This document shows positions 52,589-62,328 of a stretch of DNA of 64,000 bases, one piece after another (positions within the stretch are counted from its first letter, which is position 1; every line of letters begins with the position of its first letter). The stretch is from contig JAJUBI010000007.1 in NCBI GenBank assembly GCA_022419385.1, positions 1,955,768 through 2,019,767 of the forward strand, written 5' to 3'. The position numbers were made by a program, and so were the translations under genes. The stretch comes from Paraconiothyrium sp. Pb-2020. Taxonomy: Eukaryota; Ascomycota; Dothideomycetes; Pleosporales; Didymosphaeriaceae. The notes beneath the pieces were generated by a model. The model searched no databases. It saw only the letters and a program-made list of their open reading frames with translations, and was not told the DNA's origin.

Positions 52589-54616
52589 TCATATCCTCAT
52601 CTGCGCAAACCTTCTAACCACCTTCTCATAAAACGCCTTCTGTAATTCCGCGCCAATTTCCTCGTTTTTCTCATCAACACCATCTCGCAGCCCAAACGCC
52701 TGCGGCCCTAAAAGACACGACCGCACGACCGCCTCCACCGTAACCCCCAAGTGGCTCCTCACATACCTTAGAAATGGCTCCTTTGGATCCAACAATCTCT
52801 TCCTCACGCCGAACACTACACTCGGCTTCGCCCACTTCAGATTCTCAATCTTCAGGATAGCATCGATTGGTCTCCAATACGCAATCTCCAGCAGGATCAC
52901 ACCGAGCGCGTATAAATCATACGACTTCTTGTATGACGACGAAGGCGATGAAGATTCGCGTAGGCCGGAGCCCTGAACTCGCGGATGGCGATATATATCC
53001 GCGGACGCATTCTCAGGCGGTTTCTCCGTCATGTCGTCATTCATCGCCGGGCGCGAGTAGTCAAAACCCGATATATACGGATCAGCATAGTCTACCTCCG
53101 CGGGTCCGCAGTCGGAAAAGAACAGTATATTAGACGAGCGCAGGCCTTTATGCAGCCAGTTCACCGCGTGCAGGCGCTCGAGAGTCTCGGAGAGCAGACG
53201 CATGAGCGCGATGCGGTCCGTCAGACTTGGCATATCAATGTCCTTGCTCGTAAGCAAAGAGTGTAAGGACATGGGGCGTGTGGACGGGTGCGCAGACGAC
53301 GGCTTTTCAAACACGAGCCCGAAGCGGCAGTGGTCTTCGCCTGTTTCTTCGTCGACATCTTGGAAGTAGCCTAGGCAGTGGGGTGCACGGAACTGGTTTG
53401 TTCGGTTGTTTTCCTTGAGAAGCGCGGCGAGGGCTTTCACGCGCTGGAGGATTTTGGGGTCGGGACCGGTCGGCTGGAAGGGTGGTGGTTCGTAGGCCTT
53501 CCATTCGATCCAGACGGAAATTTTGCGGGCACGGGGCGGCTGGTAGAAGGCTTCTTCGCGTTGGCTTTCCGGGGCTGAATCTGGGTCGGTCGGGGAGAGT
53601 ATACTAATGTGTGCACGTGAGAGCTCGACGTTAAGTGTTTCCGAGGCGCTGTGAGAGAGCGCGATACTGCTTGTAAACTCGTCTGTGAAGACGTTGGGAT
53701 CTTGGATCGCGGAGTTGAGGGCCTTGAATTGCGCGAGAGCAGCCAGGCTCTGCAGTTCTGGCTCGGAAGTCTTCACGTATCCGTCGTCGAGGTCATCCAG
53801 GCCTTGAGATTGCATATACGCTCGCACGGGATTGGTCACATGCCGCGACCTTCTCCGTCCGCTCTTCATTTGGAGCGTTGTCGATTCGAAGATCTGGACG
53901 AGGTCCTGGATGCTGCTGTTCAGTTGCATGATCTGAAACTCTGTGCGTTCCTGCTTAATGACAAGACTTTCCAGCTGCGCCGAATTCAGCATATCGCGCA
54001 TGAAATCGTTGAAGCTCGTCAATCTCAACACCAAGCCTTCGATCTTCGTCCTGTCAAAAGTAGCCCATTTCAGCTTCCTGGGGATTTTCGTGCTCTTCTT
54101 CGCCCACTCCACACTTTTCTTCAATAGTACCTGCGACTGCGGGAACCGCGTTCGGAAATCCGAATCAACTCTTCTGACTATAGGAGAGTCGTCTCCAGGC
54201 GCATAAGCGGGTGGTTCTGGTAGTTGACCATCGTGCTCGTCGACATAGTCGACTAACAGCGGCTTCGAAAGCTTCTTGTACTTGTCGTCCAGACGACCGA
54301 ACTGGTGGAGAAGACGACGCTGTTGGTCGAGTACATCGAGAAGCAGGCCCTTTGATGAATTTGAAATTAGAAGGTTGTCATCTGTCTCGTCGAGGCGGAC
54401 GACATCGGCCCAGTCGAGGAGTCGGTATTGTTCGGTTTTAAGACGAACGCGGAGGTACTGGCAGTCAGAGGGCATGTGTTTCGCATCTGTGATGAGTTCG
54501 TAGCCTAAGATCTATTAGAAATGGGGCTGAAGCGGTTGCGTACATTAGTTACCCTGTATGCATCCTGAGAAGACTTGGAAGGTTAGTGACACGGCTGCGA
54601 GAGCTAGTTCTGCCAT
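52589..54616 (-). CDS. HeLo-domain protein fused to a pseudokinase
   Basis: HeLo domains (type example HET-S) are helical N-terminal domains that can disrupt membranes in fungal regulated cell death. Exons 54616-54553 and 54504-52589 (48-nt intron, GTAACT..CTTAG) give 659 aa. The join makes MAELALAAVSLTFQVFSGCI then GYELITDAKHMPSDCQYLR, a typical HeLo start; the domain runs to about 230, rich in helices. From about 350 a kinase-like fold appears: WIEWKAYE near 353, LERLHAVNWLHKGLRSSN near 465-480 in place of the HRDLxxxN loop, and ISGFDYSR near 499 in place of DFG. The catalytic Asp is absent (HKGL), so it is a pseudokinase. A helical N-terminus plus pseudokinase is the architecture of animal MLKL. 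The true role here is unknown. Confidence 0.82.
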
Positions 54617-55286
54617 CGATGTTGAAGTCTACTTAAGTCTCGTAATACAGGCAGTCCGAAGACAGGGACGAGATGAACAGGAGCGGGCTGGTAATCTATA
54701 GGAACCGGAAGGGCAGCAGGCTACAAGCTGAATTTCACAAGGCTTTGCAAGGCCTTTCTCATGCAACGCCGTGGCAAGCACCGTGTCTGCCCTGGCGCTC
54801 AGCCTCCATCACAAGGATCGCCATGCATACCCGGGTCACCGACTTTCGGACCGGTGAACACACTAGTAGGATCTTGTGTCTGGACGATGCACATGTGCGA
54901 TGGTATGCACGGAATGGACTTGGATTTAGTTCGTAGTCCTCATGGTCGTGGAGCATGGGATGGCGCATGAATGGGTATACCAACGTTGGTAGCTTGTCGC
55001 GGGAGTCAAGCCACGCAGGGCTGCACTGCCGCTTGTGGCGTTGGCAGACCCTGGTCCACATCTGACATACGAGTACAACTTTCAATGTTCCGCCCCGCGG
55101 CGAAGCTTCGATTCTCGAGCAACGACCCGCGTCACGTCATGAATACTCACGCACTTCGATGACCCCAGGCCTGAGCGGTGGTCCGAGGCAACTAAAAGGA
55201 ACCCAGTAATACTAGCCGCGCATGCTCAAGTATATCCACGATATCCAACCCGTACCTACTTCACCGCTCAATTCCTCTACACCGCC
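54617..55286. other. Divergent promoter region of HeLo gene and phosphoesterase
   Basis: 670 bp, no supported gene. Confidence 0.55.
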
Positions 55287-56333
55287 ATGGTCCTCGATGC
55301 TCTCTTATGGCGGAAAGCTAGAACCTCACCTCCCGACCCATTTGAACCCACACCTTTCGCTCGCCTGGTCTTTCAGGCTCCTGTGAAGCTACTGCTCTAC
55401 CATGCATACCATATGATCACCTCGCTACGGTCCGTCCCGACGCCGTCAAAGCCTCCCATACGCATCGTGTGTATTTCCGATACACATAATCATGCTGTCG
55501 ACGAAGTCCCCGATGGCGATATTCTCATCCATGCGGGCGACATGACCGTACATGGTAGCATACCCGAGATACAAGAGCAGGTAGACTGGTTATGCAGTTT
55601 ATCCCACAAAGAAATAGTAGTGATAAGCGGTAACCACGACACGTACCTCGATCCACGCACGCGTCCGTCCCTGCGCGAGGACCAGAGACTCGGCGCTGTA
55701 GACTGGAAGCGTGTGCACTACCTGCAGCACCGCAGACTTAGCCTCAATATCGAGGTGGATCCGCCCAGCTCAAGTGATGAAGAGATGCACTTGCTGGCAA
55801 GGGAAACAAAATCAAGAAGACTCAGGATATATGGTGCGCCGCAAATACCGGTTTGTGGCGACCGGGATATACATGCATTTCAGTATCCTAGAGGGAGAGA
55901 TGCGTGGTCTGAGACTGTCCCGGAAGGTACGCATATTCTGGTAACGCATACACCGCCGAAGTATCATCTGGATTTGCCATTGCCGAGTGGAATGGGCTGC
56001 GAGCATTTAGCGAAGGAGGTGAGGAGGGTGAAACCTATGCTGCATGTTTTTGGGCATGTGCACTGGGGTGCCGGGCAAGAGGTCGTTTGGTGGGATGGGT
56101 GTCATGACGCTTATGAGCAGGGTATGCGTGTCCAGTCACGATGGTTCCAAGGTTTGTTAAACCCTTACCTCTGGTGGAATACTTTCCGAGTTGCCTACCG
56201 AGGACTGCGAGAACTGATATGGGACCGCGTATGGGGCGGCAGGGGACGACCGAACACCATCATGGTTAACGCTGCGCAAATGCACGGCAACACTGGGAAG
56301 CTGGGGAACCCTATCCAGGTCGTAGATATTTGA
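55287..56333 (+). CDS. Calcineurin-like metallophosphoesterase (MPPED type)
   Basis: A single exon of 348 aa. The di-metal site motifs are all visible: CISDTHNH (about 62-69), ILIHAGDMTVHG, VVISGNHDTYLD, LVTHTPPKYH and VFGHVHWGAG. The compact arrangement matches fungal MPPED1/2-like (239AB) phosphoesterases, which hydrolyse phosphodiester bonds, perhaps cyclic nucleotides; the substrate is unknown. The N-terminal 55 residues form a hydrophobic segment (FARLVFQAPVKLLLYHAY) that may touch a membrane. ATG 55287 (CGCCATGG) is in good context and first in frame. Confidence 0.9.
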   Translation: MVLDALLWRKARTSPPDPFEPTPFARLVFQAPVKLLLYHAYHMITSLRSVPTPSKPPIRIVCISDTHNHAVDEVPDGDILIHAGDMTVHGSIPEIQEQVDWLCSLSHKEIVVISGNHDTYLDPRTRPSLREDQRLGAVDWKRVHYLQHRRLSLNIEVDPPSSSDEEMHLLARETKSRRLRIYGAPQIPVCGDRDIHAFQYPRGRDAWSETVPEGTHILVTHTPPKYHLDLPLPSGMGCEHLAKEVRRVKPMLHVFGHVHWGAGQEVVWWDGCHDAYEQGMRVQSRWFQGLLNPYLWWNTFRVAYRGLRELIWDRVWGGRGRPNTIMVNAAQMHGNTGKLGNPIQVVDI

Positions 56334-56595
56334 CGAATTGTGCCTCACAGACACCATGCAATTACCACCATGATACCAATGTGTAGATAATCTCCAATCA
56401 CTTCATTCATGGGCGGCAAGTTCGTAGATTCAGAAAATTTCTGTTGAACTGCCTTTTAACTATTTCATCCGAGCCGAGTTCAACATGGAGACCAGGCTGC
56501 AGTAGCCGTTCCCCGCGTAATTTTTGATCCGGTCATGAACAAGATAAGCCATGCCATGTAACGTCCACCAGCACCACAAAGGACCCCGCATATGC

Positions 56596-57208
56596 TCAGA
56601 GACGGCGACCACGGCGACCACCCTTCCTTCTGGTCGAATCGGACGGGGTGGGTGTGACGTCCTCGATACGGCCAATGCGCATACCGGCACGGGCGAGAGC
56701 GCGGAGGGCCGACTGGGCACCGGGGCCGGGGGTCTTGGTGCCGTTACCACCAGTAGCCCTGATCTTGACGTGGAGTGCAGTGATGCCAAGCTCCTTGCAG
56801 CGGGCAGCTACCTCGAATCAGTTTCCGCCATTACTTCTACAGTCTTCACTTTACGTACCCACGTCCTGAGCCGCCAACATGGCAGCGTAGGGAGAGGACT
56901 CATCACGGTCAGCCTTGACCTTCATGCCACCGGTGACACGGGAGATGGTTTCGCGGCCCGAAAGATCGGTGATGTGGACGAAGGTGTCGTTGAAGGAAGC
57001 GAAGATACGGGCAACGCCGAAAACAAGCTCGCCCTGCTCAAACGGTCAATACGTGTTCCCACGCTATCGCTTGCAGATTCAACTTGCCTCGCGGACCTGG
57101 GGTCCAAGCTGTTGTAACCGTTAGCACATGTCCAAAGTTGCTGCGTACGACGAAACAAACCTGAATGTTCTCCTGGGCACCGCGCTCGACCTTCTTCTTG
57201 GGAGGCAT
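56596..57208 (-). CDS. RPS14: 40S ribosomal protein S14 (uS11)
   Basis: A structural protein of the small-subunit platform that contacts the mRNA exit region. Exons 57208-57161, 57108-57088, 57033-56859 and 56807-56596 give 151 aa, the usual size. Joins restore AQENIQ-LGPQVRE-GELVFGVARIFASF and AAQDV-AARCKELGITALHV. The 21-nt second exon codes only LGPQVRE. The second intron (57034-57087) begins GCAAGT, a GC-AG intron; a GT alternative upstream would delete the invariant VRE. The end TRRKGGRRGRRL is the conserved basic tail. Introns are 52, 54 and 51 nt. Confidence 0.95.
57034..57087 (-). other. GC-AG intron of RPS14
   Basis: Donor GCAAGT after GTCCGCGAG, branch-like TTGAC, acceptor GAGCAG. 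This is the only non-GT donor I needed in the window. Confidence 0.85.
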
Positions 57209-57449
57209 GTTGACTGTGGGATTAGTTTGTCGGAGGGGTGTAGGCGTTGGTGGTGGACGATCGAGGTTCAAGAAGTTCGCGCCTCGCTTGCAATTTGCTG
57301 TGTGTCGGCGATAGAGATTTTCCGACCCCTAGCGCGTCACCACCGAACTAAAAGTTCTGCAGCTTGACGGTCCCTTTCTCATCCCCAGCCGCCATGCTCA
57401 GGCTTCCAACACCTCACTGCAGCCTCATTCCAGGCGCAACATTGTCGCC
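57209..57449. promoter_or_regulatory. Shared divergent promoter of RPS14 and TYR1
   Basis: 241 bp between the two ATGs. A ribosomal protein gene and an amino-acid enzyme gene must draw on the same short region. Confidence 0.6.
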
Positions 57450-59250
57450 ATGGAGGCGAAAAGGAGCATCGGTATCATCGGCATGGGAGACATGGGGAAG
57501 ATGTATGCCTGGCGCTTAAGTGCAGCCGGCTGGAAGTGAGTCCCGCTGCTCTGGTCGCGTGGACGGGCGATGTCCGGATTCTCTCCGTAAGTTACACCCT
57601 CAACCGCTTCCTTTTCCCTTGTTATGATGACTGTGAGTGCTTTTGGCTCGAGTGTGACGCGTGTCTATCCTGTCGCCGTCTTGGTTACGGGTAGCAGGCA
57701 TCGTGTTGCCAATGATGTGAATTCTCGCTACCTAACATATACACCTCTGATCTCCGTTCAAGTTCTTCCAAGTTTACCACAAGCTTGTTTTGGACCTTGC
57801 TGACTGATTGCCTCATAGGGATGCCGTTTGATTCAGACAGTTGTCGCATATGCTAACCCCCAGCTCAGAGTTAATGCGTGCGACATGCCGGAAAGTTTTG
57901 ATGCATTAGTGGAGGATTTCCGGAGTAGAGTAGGACATCCATCATGTACTTCGTATACCAATAGAGCTGTGCTGAGCTTGTACCAGCCGAACGTTGAAAT
58001 TTTACGAACCGGTCATCTGGTGTCTCGAGTTAGCGACTACATCATCTACAGTGTTGAAGCGAAGAATATCGACGCTGTCGTGAAGCAATTCGGCCCTTGT
58101 ATGCAACACCGTCTCATCCATGTGTGTCATCACTGACAAATGCCACTAGCAACTAAGCTCGGCGCAATTGTAGGAGGCCAGACATCTTGCAAAGCCCCAG
58201 AAATCGCGGCTTTTGAGAGACACCTACCTCCCGATGTGCACATCGTTTCCTGCCATTCTCTGCATGGACCCAAAGTTGACCCAAAAGGGCAACCACTGGT
58301 CCTCATTAAGCACAGAGCCACCGACGAAGCTTTCGAATTCGTAGAGAAGGTGTTGTCGTGTCTCAACTCAACCCATGTCTATCTCACGGGTGAACAGCAC
58401 GACCGCATCACAGCAGACACACAAGCTGTAACCCACGCTGCCTTCCTCAGCATGGGCGCTGCATGGAATGCCAACAACCAGTTTCCTTGGGAGACTGCAC
58501 GCTATATTGGTGGTATAGAGAACGTCAAAATTAATATCACACTTCGCATCTACGCAGCGAAATGGCACGTCTATGCCGGTCTTGCAATCCTCAATCCTGA
58601 TGCGCAGAAACAGATCAAGCAGTACGCCCAGTCAGTCACTGAGTTGTACAAGTTAATGCTTGGCGGCCATAGAGAGGAGTTGAGGATTCGTATCATGGCG
58701 GCCAGAGAGGCGGTCTTTCATACCGCGAGGCCCAGCAAGCAAGAGATCCTGCTCAAGGAAGATGTACTGAATCAGTTCTCGCTCGGTGAGTTACCCGAGC
58801 AGCGACTGAAGAACAACCATCTTAGTCTACTGGCTATGGTGGATTGTTGGTGGAAGCTAGGTATTGTGCCTTACGACCATATGATATGCTCTACGCCGGT
58901 ACGTTCATCTATGTCCGCCTTGTTTGGCTCTAATCGCGTCGAACCCTGACGGTTTACAGCTTTTCCGCATGTGGCTCGGTATCACTGAGTACCTCTTCCG
59001 CAATGATAAACTTCTTGAAGAAGCCATTGATACTGCCATCGATGACAACACATTTCGCCACGATGACCTGGAGTTTACCTTTGCTGCTCGCGACTGGAGT
59101 AGCCGTGTTACGCTGGGCAATTTTGATGGGTACAGAGAAAAGTTCGAGGCTATTCAGAAGTACTTTGAGCCTAGATTTCCGGACGCGACGAAGGTGGGCA
59201 ATGAGATGATCAAGACAATCTTGGCCCAGACGAGGGAGAGGGAGTCATAG
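57450..59250 (+). CDS. TYR1: Prephenate dehydrogenase (tyrosine biosynthesis)
   Basis: It oxidatively decarboxylates prephenate to 4-hydroxyphenylpyruvate with NADP. Exons 57450-57535, 57869-57929, 57987-58098, 58150-58898 and 58960-59250 give 432 aa. The Rossmann motif IGIIGMGDMGKMYAWRLSAA is at the start; joins restore AGW-KVNACDMPES, GP-STKLGAIVGGQTS and STP-LFRMWLGITEYLF. GHLVSRVSDYIIYSVEA, CHSLHGPKVDPKGQPLV and TADTQAVTHAAFLSMG are family blocks. The second intron (57930-57986, 57 nt) is stop-free and in frame; I infer it because its removal joins DFRSR to PNVEILRTGHLV at the expected spacing. The first intron is long (333 nt) with a TGCTAACC branch near its end. Confidence 0.93.
57930..57986 (+). 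other. Stop-free in-frame intron of TYR1
   Basis: 57 nt, GTAGGA donor, GCTGAG branch-like, TACCAG acceptor. The encoded 19 residues have no counterpart in the family as I remember it. Confidence 0.65.
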
Positions 59251-60984
59251 TGCTTATCTGTGGGTTCGGATCTAGACTGCGCAACGCCGAAGCAGCTTTA
59301 GACATCTATCAGCATCACCGAGGCTGAGAGCGCAAAACAAAAGTTATTGTATACTCTCATTCGCACGGTGACCATTACATACGTGATCAGCGTTGCATCG
59401 AAGACAAGCCAGGTCCCTTCGTCCCCAGTATTGCATACGGATCCACAATGGGCAGAGCCCGGGATGGGATTGATGGGCACTAGTCTTCGAAGGGCATACA
59501 GTAGAGGAATTACATTGCTTATTCCATCCAACACTCTTATCCAGAAGATTGGACAAGAGTTGAATATCGATGCAGTGCGCGTCGTCTTACAAAGCGGACT
59601 AGGTACTGATGCGCCAGTCTATGTATAAAATTAAGAGTAACGGGCATAGGCGTTTGCGACAAGCCTCCCAAGACGGTAAGGCTTAGGGGTATCCTTATGA
59701 ACTGCCGGAATAGTCCTCTCACTTACCGTGAATAAATCACTACACATATTAATATCAATGTATAAGGTTAATGATCATTCTTTATCTTCGTGTCTTACAA
59801 TTTGTCTATATGCAGATTTTATGCAGATCTTCCAATTTCTTCAAGTTGTAGCCGAGCAATTGGATTTCCTGTGCTTCTATCTATGAGAAGGCATCGTGTA
59901 TACAGAATATAGCCGGCCCCGTCGTCTTAACATCGTTCAAGGCATTATTATTGCTACATCGCTTTTATAAGTATATTTATAGTCCTGAAAAGGGGAGGTC
60001 TGCCCAATAACATTGAGGCTAGCTGTCGGGTAGGCGAGATACAGTGGTCGGTGCTACCTCATATGCTGGCACAGCAGCAGACTCTGTTGATCAAGCTTTT
60101 GCCTGTCCCAGGTGTATATACCGACTTTAAGAAGTCTCTATCAACGCATCCCCTTGCGTCCGGTTTTCATCACCTGGGATAGGTTCACTAGTTGATACAA
60201 TCTTATGAACAGGTACAGAGGTCAGCGTTGGGGAAGGTCGGCAGTGCGTTGAAGTGCACAGCGAAACCTCATTCAGCATCAGACTGGACGCTCCGCTTGA
60301 CATACCACCCGGTAGCAGCCCTTCGCGTGTTTTCCCTTGACATCTTGGCTTTGCTGTCGAAGAAGTGGGCTCTCACGGCCCACCACTACCTGGACGATGG
60401 AGCCAAAGTTCCTATATGTCGTAATAACCAGCAGTACGGTACGAGGGTGAGGAACATGTCTCTGGAAGATTGCTACCAGGGCTAGCATATGCCTTTCTTG
60501 CCCGTTTCGATTTGACAGATGCTAAGTATGATCGCCGTAGTGATTTGTAGTATTGGTGATGGAAATCGAGGAGAGGGCATACTTGCGATGTAGAGTTGAT
60601 GGAAAGTGTAGAAGTAAGAGGAGCGATGCTCATGAGGAAAGAGCGCCCGGTTGGGCCCTTCCACTGTTGGTGACTAGCATGGTACCCCCCATCACGCTGT
60701 CAACTATACACAGAGTCGAGTCCTCTCTTTCAGGAGCTCGTCACAGATGCGTGCCTAGAGTGATGTACCTGGCTGAAATGAGTCACAGATTCTAAACGAC
60801 GAGGTCTGTTATTAGATTTGTCTTTTGGTAGGATACATCCGCATACTGCCTTTGCGAAATAGCTACTTACAAGTTAGGGTATCAGAAGGAGATCTATGTA
60901 TCCGGTGTTTTCAAAGAAACTGTTAGAGCAACAGCTCTCCAGACAGTGCAAGCCATACCAGGAACCGGCCTAGCGTTCAGAGAA
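59251..60984. other. Convergent gene-poor region
   Basis: About 1.7 kb between TYR1 (+) and the unknown cysteine-containing protein (-). Partly AT-rich (59740-60000). Frames near 59347-59628 and 60192-60485 have no start context or family signal. Confidence 0.5.
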
Positions 60985-62328
60985 TCAAGCCTCCGGGCTC
61001 GGAATATTGACGTCCCATTCTTCCTCCTCCCTGGCGGTCCGCCCAAAAATGACCTTACTCCTGATCATAGTCATATAGTTCATGTTCCCGGAATAAACAT
61101 GCCCAGTTGCGATGTGATCCATGAGGGTCTCCACACTGCCGTAGATGCCCGTCATAGTGCCCTCCACACTGCAAATGACGCAACCAAAGTTACACTCCAT
61201 TGCCTCACCCGCACCATTTCGCCCACCAATCGAGTAGCTAGTCTTCTTGACGTGCGACTTTGCCAGGAAGGACCAACGATATCGAATCCCGGTTGTAGAG
61301 GTACGAACCTGGTTGTCGAGAACAGCTTCCCTTTTGTTTTTCTTAGTCGGATGCGGGACGCTACATGACAGACCTTCGAAAAGGCAGTGGCGGCATTGCC
61401 ATGACTGACTTGACTTGAACATGCCCTCTGGCCTCGATGTGAGAACGAGACCCTTCTTTTCATCTTCGCGGGTTGCCCAGGCCCCTTTGCAGAAGCCCCA
61501 GTAGTTGTTATCTTTGCACGGACGTCCGCTCATCATTCTCTCTTGGGCAGCGGTCGTGATAGTCGATATCACTGAGGGTGTAATAGAAAGTTGTGACGAC
61601 GACGGAGCGGGGCGGAGAAGATGGAGCATAGGTACCGTGTCGAGATGAGTGCGACCGCGAGGCTCAGGAGATGGACATCGACTGCCATACGGACTCCTGG
61701 TATCACTCGAGGGTGTGTGAGGACGTTCAAGCACGAGCGTCGGTGTGAGACTGCGTGAAAGAGGCTGACGTACAGGAGACTCAGTCCGGGAAAGAATATC
61801 CGTACGGCAATGAATCTGGCCGACGGAAGAATCCGCGCGGGACCTGTCATTACGAATGGGAGAGTTCGTGCGTGAATTTACTTGACGAGCAGGGGATTGC
61901 GTGCGCGATGAACCAAGAGAAGCGTAATAGCGTTTTGGTTTTATACTGTCGTCGGAGCAGAGGGTATTTGTACCAGCGGCAGAGCTTGTGCTGCTCGGAG
62001 CATGTTCGGTCGGAGGAGACCCCAGTTCGGCAGGCAACGCTTCAGAGGTTCGCGAGGACCTAGAGTCACAGTGATACAGCGACGGGGGATCGGAAGAATA
62101 TATAGTGTACTCCGAATTACTAGAGCTTCCAGCTGATGTTGATGACCATCTCGACACTGTGGGTATAGGTCGGGGTCGCTGACGTTGTTGTTCGACCCAT
62201 TCGTTCAACCGACGGTTGTCGTCATGAACAGGAACGCTGTGGTTGTAGGCGGGATACTCCTTGGTTTCGCCGTTAGGCAATGGTGGGAGCTCCTTGAGCA
62301 GTCGAAGTGCATCCTTGTGAAGCGCCAT
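60985..62328 (-). CDS. Conserved fungal protein with cysteine clusters, unknown
   Basis: A single exon of 447 aa from ATG 62328; a longer frame begins only at TTG. Residues 1-290 are disordered and very rich in Ser, Thr and Arg (SRTNSPIRNDRSRADSS), with LPPLPNG near the start. The C-terminal 160 residues are folded: KDNNYWGFCKGAWATREDEK, SWQCRHCLFEGLSC, RYRWSFLAKSHVKK and CNFGCVICSVEG followed by LMDHIATGH. The paired cysteines and the closing H..H look like a zinc-binding fold. I have seen similar C-termini in ascomycete hypothetical proteins but know no function. Confidence 0.75.
   Translation of the reverse strand: MALHKDALRLLKELPPLPNGETKEYPAYNHSVPVHDDNRRLNEWVEQQRQRPRPIPTVSRWSSTSAGSSSNSEYTIYSSDPPSLYHCDSRSSRTSEALPAELGSPPTEHAPSSTSSAAGTNTLCSDDSIKPKRYYASLGSSRTQSPARQVNSRTNSPIRNDRSRADSSVGQIHCRTDILSRTESPVRQPLSRSLTPTLVLERPHTPSSDTRSPYGSRCPSPEPRGRTHLDTVPMLHLLRPAPSSSQLSITPSVISTITTAAQERMMSGRPCKDNNYWGFCKGAWATREDEKKGLVLTSRPEGMFKSSQSWQCRHCLFEGLSCSVPHPTKKNKREAVLDNQVRTSTTGIRYRWSFLAKSHVKKTSYSIGGRNGAGEAMECNFGCVICSVEGTMTGIYGSVETLMDHIATGHVYSGNMNYMTMIRSKVIFGRTAREEEEWDVNIPSPEA

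Noticed and set aside
57536..57868. C/D snoRNA in the TYR1 intron
   Set aside because: ATGATGA and CTGA are present but there is no terminal stem and no rRNA complementarity upstream of either CTGA.
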